Part shown: piece by piece, positions 1-5,136 of the stretch
Layout: every line of letters starts with the position of its first letter
Position numbering within the stretch: the first letter of the stretch is position 1
Assembly (NCBI GenBank): GCA_903959715.1
Contig: CAJBXX010000196.1
Coordinates: 1-5,136 of the forward strand
Length of the DNA: 5,136 bases
From: an uncultured Alphaproteobacteria bacterium
Lineage (GTDB): Bacteria > Pseudomonadota > Alphaproteobacteria > Rickettsiales > UBA1997
Direction: 5' to 3'
The notes under the pieces: model-generated
The model's input: the letters and a program-made list of their open reading frames with translations, nothing else
Databases searched by the model: none
Told to the model about the DNA's origin: nothing
Program-made: the position numbers and the translations under genes

Positions 1-3000
1 GGCATTGTTTTTTGTTGCTTACAATTCTACTTTTTTCTTGCGACCAAAACGCTTCCTGCATTGATGCCGATGATTTTGGTGATATCGAAAGAGAATTTTT
101 AACTGTTTACCCAGCGATAACCGATCAATGCTTAGTTCCCACCGGTATAGGTGGTCATAAAGAGGGCTATAGTGGCATTGTTGTTCCATCTGGAGCAATA
201 AGCACCGATCCACCTAAAGTTTTAAAAGATTGTTTAACCGAAGATGCAACTTTGAACACTAATGGTCCCGATATATCAGCTCAACTTGGAACCAAAGAGG
301 ACTCAACAAAAAACGGATGTCTGGCTTACACTACTGAAAGCAAAATTATGATTTGCGAATCATTTTGTGAAACCAATTGTTATGATAATTCTACACCCCC
401 TAATATTCAACCAAATTGGCTCACCAATACTCCGCGAGGCAAAGACTCTGATTTTGGTATCAACATCACCCCTGGAAGCCAAATTTTTGTATCAGTTGAA
501 GATGGATCAATTAATCTTAGCGGAGGAATCGTCAATCCAGCAAATTTAATAGGGGGAACTGGGCAACCAAGCTACTTATTTTTTTCTGACATGTCCCAAT
601 TCCCACATTCATCCTCAGGAACTCCTCCATTCATTGCCCAAGCCGGATATTCTTATTCTACAAACATTTCTTCGCAATATGCTTTTACCCCTCCAAACCC
701 CGCCACTTCAATAATCGGAAATGGTTTAACTGAAATTCAAAGATACCATCTTTTATCAAAAAATATTATATCTTTCACTCCATACCCATCTAATTATCCA
801 AGCGTTCCAATTGAGGCCAATCTCGATACTTGGAAATGTTTAGAAGGCTTTCCGAATGATAAAAATAAAATGAAATGTAGCTTCCCCGATCCTTCGGGAG
901 AGGATGATTATAGTGGATATTCTGCATCAAATAATAATTTAATGTCATCTAGAGCATATGAAGTTGGAACCAATGGCGACGCTCATCAAATCACCAATTA
1001 TGGCGGATTTATTAGATTTAATAATGATGGGGTTAATAACATTAAAGTTTTTGTTTTATCGGGACTAACAAATTCATCAGCTGTCGAACAATCTAGCGAT
1101 GAATCTTACGATCAATTCATAGATCTAAAAGCGAGGGATACTCAATGCAACAATATTCCGATAAATATTTCTATAATCGACAAAAGCGATCCAAACAAAA
1201 TTCACTATAAATCTGACAATTTAATTCTTTCTTCTTCATCCTATACCTCAAAAAATATCCCATTTTATTCAGATTCAAAAATTAAAATAGAATTGCATTC
1301 GGGGGCATCTTCAAGCTTTAATACTGGTTGCATAATTTCGGTAAAATCACAAAAATATCTTGATATTAAAATGCCAATATCGGGTTTTGTCCAATTCAAA
1401 ATGAAAGATTTAGAAAATATTTCTTACGGCGATTTGAAGGGCAATTATGTCACCGGTGAACCATCTTTGCAAACTAATTTTATGGATTGCAACACGAATA
1501 ACTATGGCTTTGCACAATCATTTTATATTAACAAAGATGCAGGCGGTAATTTTAAAGGCATTGGAATTGATTGCAAATCTTCCATTGCTCCATCCGCTCC
1601 TTTAATTAGATCAATTATTAATGGCGGAAGTGCTCAATATATTGGAGCATTATCAGGAACATCTCAAACCATAACCTCTTCTGTTACCGCTGGAAAAGAA
1701 GGTTTTTCAAAAATTCAAATTATTAAAGATTCCAATTATGTAAATAAAATTAAGTTTTTTCCATTTGATAGCACCGTCTCAGCAACCGCAATTCACGATT
1801 CATCCGGTTTTACTTGCAACACAAGAAATAATTGCTCGGAAATATCTTGTAATGGTGCAAAAATTTCCGGAATAAAAGCACAATTTGACGGCACTTCAAT
1901 TAAAGCCTTATCAGTTATTTGCCAAGGATATGAAATTTCTCAAAGTCAAAATTCTTGCGACATTTATGGCAGAATAATAAATCCAAATGGCGCAAAAATA
2001 ATTCTTCCAACCCCATCTCCCGCCCCCCCAACTCCAATTATCACCGAAACACCCGCATCGAAGGAAGTTTTTATAAAATCGGGAGCTTCCGCAATATCAA
2101 TTGATAAATCGAGTGGAGCTTCGACAATTAGCGATGTTTTTATTGGTCTCGATGGCTATGCCAACAAAAATCATTCAGAGATAAATCCCAATAGCTGTCG
2201 AGCAAGATTAAATATTCCGGGTTGTGCCATCGGAACCAAAATTTGCAACATCACTCAATCAAGTTATTCCGACATTTTACCTCAAAATGAATGTAGTCAC
2301 GCTGGCAATGGCGAAGCGGGAACAATAATCGATACTAATTACGGCACTGGTGGTGGAGGTGGTGGAAATCTAGAAGGAATTGCTGGAAACGCTTCGAGTG
2401 GCGGAAAAACTGGAGAATCTTATATTAATCCTGAATTTATTAACGCCCCAGAAACCTCAACAACTTTTATCGGAAACGATGATGGTCAAGGTAAAATAGA
2501 ATTAACTAACGAAGATGGAGCTACAATCGCAGTAGTTAGTACAAATTATGCTGAACAAAATATAATTTATACATTTCCTGCTGGAAAAAATTTAATAAAT
2601 TATAAAATTCGTGGCGGTTCGGGTGGCAAAGGAGGAGATTGTAACAACGCTCAAGCCACATATGCCGGAGGAGCTGGTGGCAAAGGCGATTCCTTTGAAG
2701 GAACACTTGATTTCACCGAAGCTCTTACTCGAAAAGGCGGTTCAAGACAGTTAACTTTCAGAATAAAACTTGGGCAAAAAGGCAGTGATGGAAAACACTG
2801 TAGTTTTGATACATCGGCTCAACCAATAAATTTTTCTAAAAATCAAGATACCGGAAAACTTAAGGGCGGAGATGGTGGTGGAGCTTTAGCGAGTGAAGAT
2901 ATGGCAACCGGTGGAGCGGGAGGATCGGCTTCTTATATTGTCTTAGTAAGATCTGATGAAGCTGACGATTTGAGTCGCGAAGATTTTTTAGTCATCGCTG

Positions 3001-5136
3001 GTGCTGGCGGTGGTGGCAACGGCGCCAGAAAAGCAACCGCTTCTGGAGCTCCCGCAGATCAAGCTTTTGCTAGAACCAACGAATTAAAAACTTATATTAA
3101 TGGTTATAGAATTTTCGTAGCTTTTTCCTCTTCTACAATTCCAACATTAGCAAGTGGTTTTAATTATGATTATTATGAATATGATGATTTTCTAACCAAA
3201 ACAGAAACTAGTTCCAGCGATCCTTTAAAAAAATTTAATGTTAATCCAGTTTCATATAAACCAGATGCAGGAATTTTTGTCCGCAAAGATCAAATTTTAA
3301 GAATATTACCAAAAACTTTTGAAACAATTTGGAATTCAAAAGAAGGACCAAAAGAATGTGGCGTTGGGATGATTATGAAAATTACACCACGACCTGCGGT
3401 TCTTTGCCTGAGTGATATTGGGGAAAAAATTAAAAATCCCTCTTGCATTCCTCAATATCCTACAACTTCTGCAACTGTTAGCGTAAGCGGCTCTGCATCT
3501 ATTGGCTCAGCACCAGCTTCAAGCACTCAAGAAGGATGTCAGGGCTCTTTTGATTGCACTTTATCGCCAATATTATCAACCGCTTCCGTTCCTGGTGGAT
3601 CCACATATTGTCCTGACGCTTCTTGTAGTGCAATAAATTGCACCGGTGGCACAGAAGATACCGCCAATACATGCACCGCCTCTTCACCAACTGGTTGCAA
3701 CAGCACTATCGCTAAAGCGGATGACCCCACAATATTATACCAATACACATCCGCAACTTGCCAAGAGTGCAGAACGCGGAAAGAAAATTTAGCTAAAACC
3801 TCACCAAATATTACCATAACAAGCGCATGTTATAATTTTGAAGACAAAACAAATATTAGCGTTTCTCGCTTTTTGAGTCAATTTAATGCCGCTGGAAGCG
3901 GTGCTCCAAAAACAAAGATTATAACAGACAACAATATTCCAAAAATTTCTGATTTTAATGAAGGTCAAAATTTTGGAAATTTTGCCTCAGCGGAATCCTC
4001 AAACAATAATCAATTTTTTAAATTAAAAAACCCAATTACCGTATCTAATAATGGCGAATTCAAGGGCTTCATAATTAACGATAGTGATTTTAAAACTCTA
4101 AGTATTCTTTCAACAACGACGAATAATGTCACCCAAATAGATTTTACAACGCAGGCAACTTATTCAAAAGGCAGAGGCTTGCAAATGTATCTTTGCAAAG
4201 AAACCGATGCCAATGGCGTAGATTGCAATGGAGCGGAGCCACTTCCAAATGCCAATGTTAAAACCAAATACATAGACGGAAATCCATCGCTGGATTATTT
4301 TGAATTCGCTTCTTCCAGCAAAATCCAAAAAAAATCAACGCCAGTTCTTACAAATATTTGCGACCAATACGCCTCATCTCAATCTGATAATTTCATATGT
4401 TTTAAAGATGATTTAGGAAATGAAGATGAAATCAAAAAATACAGATTAGCTTTCAGAATAAATGATTTTTACGATAATGATTATTCAAATAACTCCGGAA
4501 ACTATAGAATTAAAATCGAAAAGAGAAATATAAGCTCGTCAAGAGCTGGCGGAATTATTAATGGTATTCTAGAGCCAATCATAACAAATCTTGATGGAAG
4601 TATTGACGATCCAACTACCGCCGAAAATGAATCTTCAGAAGGTATCGTTAAAGGCTTTTATCTAACAATTATCCAAAACAGTTTATATAGATGGATATCT
4701 TCTTTGACCATAGTTTTAGCCTTATCATTTTACGGAATGGGCTATTTGATGGGCATTAACGAAATGAAACATTCAGAAATAGCAAAAATTTTATTTAAAA
4801 TTGGATTTATTTATTTATTCACCTCAACCTCATCTGGATGGGCATGGTTTAATAAATTATTTATTGATTTTTTCAAAAACGGCATCGATTACATCACTTA
4901 CTCCGTTGCCGAAAATTTCGATCGCGTTAACGCCCAAGAAATAAATGCAAAAATTATTTCTGGAGATTTTTATAACAAAGGAATTTTATTTAAAAGCGTT
5001 GATAATGTTATAGATTTGTTACTTACTGGAGCCGTTCAGAAAAAAATAATGGCATTATTATTTTCGAGTATATTTGGCTGGGTTTACTTTTTGATTTTAT
5101 TCAATTGCTTAATCACTTACATCTACGCAATAGCTA
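1..5136 (+). CDS. virB6: Giant VirB6-family type IV secretion protein, partial at both ends
   Basis: One frame, with its first full codon at base 3 and its last at 5133-5135, runs 1711 codons with no stop. Start and stop codons lie outside. The C-terminal part carries the VirB6/TrbL membrane domain: a GIVKGFY lead-in, a Trp-started first helix, then a GINEMKHSE cytosolic loop and a second helix ending in GWAWF. This is the layout of Rickettsiales VirB6 paralogues. Members of the family form part of the inner-membrane platform of type IV secretion systems and contact substrate during transfer. The N terminus is a lipoprotein-like signal peptide followed by CIDADDFG. Between them lie about 1550 residues of predicted extracytoplasmic modules: beta-rich, Pro-rich, Gly-rich, Cys-rich and lectin-like. 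In related genomes such genes sit in tandem behind virB3-virB4, which cannot be seen here. Codon use is uniform and AT-rich, with no frameshift. The family call rests on recognised motifs, not a database search. Confidence 0.9.
3..41 (+). other. Signal peptide end with candidate lipobox
   Basis: The first visible residues are a hydrophobic run (FLLLTILLF, residues 3-11) ending in L-F-S-C, with Cys at residue 13 (bases 39-41). This resembles a signal peptidase II lipobox, although Phe at -2 is not the commonest choice. The residue after Cys is Asp. The charged n-region and the start codon must lie just upstream of base 1. In-frame TTG codons at 12-14 and 15-17 are poor start candidates, because they would remove part of the hydrophobic core and any positive n-region. 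If Cys13 is not lipidated, an ordinary signal peptidase I site nearby, for example after Ala17, is the alternative. Confidence 0.65.
57..80 (+). other. CIDADDFG motif after the signal peptide
   Basis: Residues 19-26 read C-I-D-A-D-D-F-G just downstream of the signal peptide. From memory, Rickettsiales VirB6 paralogues carry a closely similar C-I-[ED]-A-D-D-F-G element at the same place, which independently supports the family call made from the C-terminal helices. Its function is not known to me. The Cys could form a disulfide with one of the many later Cys residues (43, 77, 106, 118, 122, 126). Confidence 0.6.
354..540 (+). other. Cys pair cluster and Trp-led beta segment of the N-terminal ectodomain
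   Basis: Cys residues 118, 122 and 126 are closely spaced, followed by Trp139 and a strand-like stretch at residues 153-172 with the pattern I-x-I-x-P-G-x-x-I-x-V-x-V-x-x-G-x-I-x-L. In Rickettsiales VirB6 ectodomains, a Trp followed by a PG-turn strand pair and a G-x-[IV]-x-L strand is usual. It also resembles the early strands of LecA-type beta sandwiches (I-x-x-x-P-G-D-x-I-T-I). This is motif-level resemblance only, and the domain limits are uncertain. Confidence 0.4.
900..2003 (+). other. Ser/Asn/Ile-rich beta-type ectodomain region
   Basis: Residues 300-667 lack hydrophobic helices, charged clusters or coiled-coil heptads. They are rich in Ser, Thr, Asn, Ile and Gly with alternating strand-like patterns, as in secreted beta sandwich or adhesin domains. 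Cys residues are scattered, for example in N-C-S-E-I-S-C near residues 609-613 and Cys640. Two similar strand units at residues 569-586 and 622-639 suggest an internal duplication. I do not recognise a named family here. Confidence 0.4.
2004..2060 (+). other. Proline-rich linker
   Basis: Residues 668-686 contain eight Pro in a Thr/Ser/Ala context (pattern L-P-T-P-S-P-A-P-P-T-P, then T-E-T-P). Such stretches are extended, flexible spacers between folded extracellular domains. It separates the Ser/Asn-rich N-terminal half of the ectodomain from the half that carries the glycine-rich domain. Confidence 0.8.
2343..3032 (+). other. Glycine-rich domain resembling the ALK/LTK type
   Basis: A first Gly block at residues 781-787 is followed by a longer domain, about residues 853-1010. 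The order of elements is: Y-T-F-P-A-G (856-861), a strand I-N-Y-K-I, then R-G-G-S-G-G-K-G-G (870-878), Y-A-G-G-A-G-G-K-G (887-895), a strand pair around F-E-G-T-L and L-T-F-R-I-K-L-G, G-G-D-G-G-G (955-960), G-G-A-G-G-S (970-975), and finally F-L-V-I-A-G-A-G-G-G-G-N-G (995-1007). This order, Y-T-x-P-A-G first and L-V-[IV]-A-G-x-G-G-G-G last, is that of the ALK/LTK glycine-rich domain family. In the receptors, the Gly runs fold as packed polyglycine-II helices. The match is by eye. A generic low-complexity Gly linker is the alternative, but the strands between the Gly runs argue against it. Confidence 0.6.
3357..3830 (+). other. Cysteine-rich region with Ser/Ala/Thr linker
   Basis: Thirteen Cys fall within residues 1119-1276: 1119, 1135, 1148, 1179, 1185, 1203, 1208, 1213, 1224, 1232, 1253, 1256 and 1276. 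Between 1148 and 1179 lies a flexible Ser/Ala/Thr/Gly-rich spacer (about 1153-1178). C-Q-E-C at 1253-1256 is a CxxC pair. In an extracytoplasmic protein, the clustering suggests a disulfide-stabilised module. The odd number leaves one Cys to pair outside the cluster or stay free. I do not recognise the fold, and metal binding is a less likely alternative. Confidence 0.5.
4443..4526 (+). other. LecA (PA-IL)-like final strand and ligand-loop motif
   Basis: Residues 1486-1507 contain I-N-D, a short loop ending D-Y, then S-N-N-S-G-N-Y, followed by a strand R-I-K-I-E-K. The end of Pseudomonas aeruginosa LecA has Y-N-D, a loop ending T-Y, G-N-N-S-G-S-F and a strand S-V-N-I-G-K. The match covers the Asp and the two Asn that bind calcium in LecA, with one extra residue in the loop. 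The preceding stretch (from about residue 1440) is strand-like, as expected for a beta sandwich. Calcium or sugar binding is inferred. Nothing in the window resembles the LecA His/Gln sugar contacts. Confidence 0.45.
4641..5135 (+). other. VirB6/TrbL membrane domain, first three transmembrane segments
   Basis: The lead-in G-I-V-K-G-F-Y starts at residue 1547. Segment 1 is about 1564-1584 (begins with Trp1564, bases 4692-4754). A short Lys/His-containing loop follows, then segment 2 at about 1598-1616 (ends G-W-A-W-F). A hydrophilic loop spans about 1617-1682, and segment 3 starts at about 1683 and runs off the window. With the long N-terminal part outside the cytoplasm, the loop between segments 2 and 3 is periplasmic. 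This matches the described Agrobacterium VirB6 topology: periplasmic N terminus, five segments, and a central periplasmic loop that contacts the translocating DNA. The remaining segments and any C-terminal extension lie beyond base 5136. Confidence 0.85.

Noticed and set aside
12..17. TTG codons as possible start of the gene
   Set aside because: Starting there would remove the positive n-region of the signal peptide, and no Shine-Dalgarno sequence precedes them in the 11-14 available bases.
19..213. Minus-strand open frame of 64 codons at the start of the window
   Set aside because: Antisense shadow of the long + strand frame. The translation is rich in His, Arg and Leu with no recognisable family, and there is no ribosome binding site.
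367..549. Plus-strand 60-codon open frame in another phase
   Set aside because: It overlaps the long frame completely and the protein has no recognisable features, so it is an overlapping shadow.
2343..2366. Collagen-like triplet repeat
   Set aside because: The Gly residues are in adjacent runs, not regular G-x-y triplets, and they are separated by strand-like segments.
2343..3032. Autotransporter or PE_PGRS-like surface protein suggested by the Gly runs
   Set aside because: There is no beta-barrel C terminus in the window and no PE domain. The same frame continues into a VirB6-type helical membrane domain.
3499..3817. Two overlapping minus-strand open frames (63 and 92 codons)
   Set aside because: Both lie opposite the Cys-rich part of the main gene, overlap each other in different phases and resemble no known protein. 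They arise from the somewhat higher GC content there.
1..5136. Use of an alternative genetic code
   Set aside because: All Trp positions use TGG and no in-frame TGA, TAA or TAG occurs, so the standard bacterial code suffices.

Overview
The window is a single protein-coding gene with no intergenic DNA. Translating the + strand from base 3 gives 1711 consecutive sense codons to base 5135 without a stop. The frame is open at both ends, so neither the start codon nor the stop codon is in the window. Every other frame is repeatedly interrupted.

The C-terminal 165 or so residues (from about base 4641) are recognisable as the start of the polytopic membrane domain of the VirB6/TrbL family, the inner-membrane channel subunit of type IV secretion systems (T4SS). 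The wording of the segment is that of the enlarged VirB6 paralogues of Rickettsiales (the Rvh system of Rickettsia, Anaplasma, Wolbachia and relatives). The AT-rich composition (about one third G+C by eye), the A/T-ending codons, TGG for all Trp with no in-frame TGA, and a CIDADDFG-type N-terminal motif all fit an alphaproteobacterium of or near Rickettsiales. This is probably an intracellular or host-associated lineage, or a metagenomic relative. The genus cannot be named from the window.

Layout in residues (residue = base/3): 1-13, end of a lipoprotein-like signal peptide with candidate lipobox Cys13; 19-26, CIDADDFG motif; about 139-172, Trp-led beta-strand segment; about 300-665, Ser/Asn/Ile-rich beta-type region with a possible internal duplication; 669-684, Pro-rich linker; 781-1010, glycine-rich region whose second part looks like an ALK/LTK-type glycine-rich domain; about 1119-1276, Cys-rich region with a Ser/Ala/Thr linker inside it; about 1300-1510, beta-type region ending in a motif resembling the calcium/sugar site of the LecA (PA-IL) lectin; 1510-1550, connector; 1564-1711, the first three VirB6 transmembrane segments, the third cut by the window edge.

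Taken together, about 1550 residues of extracytoplasmic, adhesin- or lectin-like modules are anchored to a T4SS inner-membrane channel subunit. The protein would act with VirB3, VirB4, VirB8 and VirB10 in substrate passage. The long ectodomain may line or project from the channel or reach toward the host or a neighbouring cell; this last part is inference. No RNA genes, CRISPR arrays, mobile elements, promoters or terminators were found.
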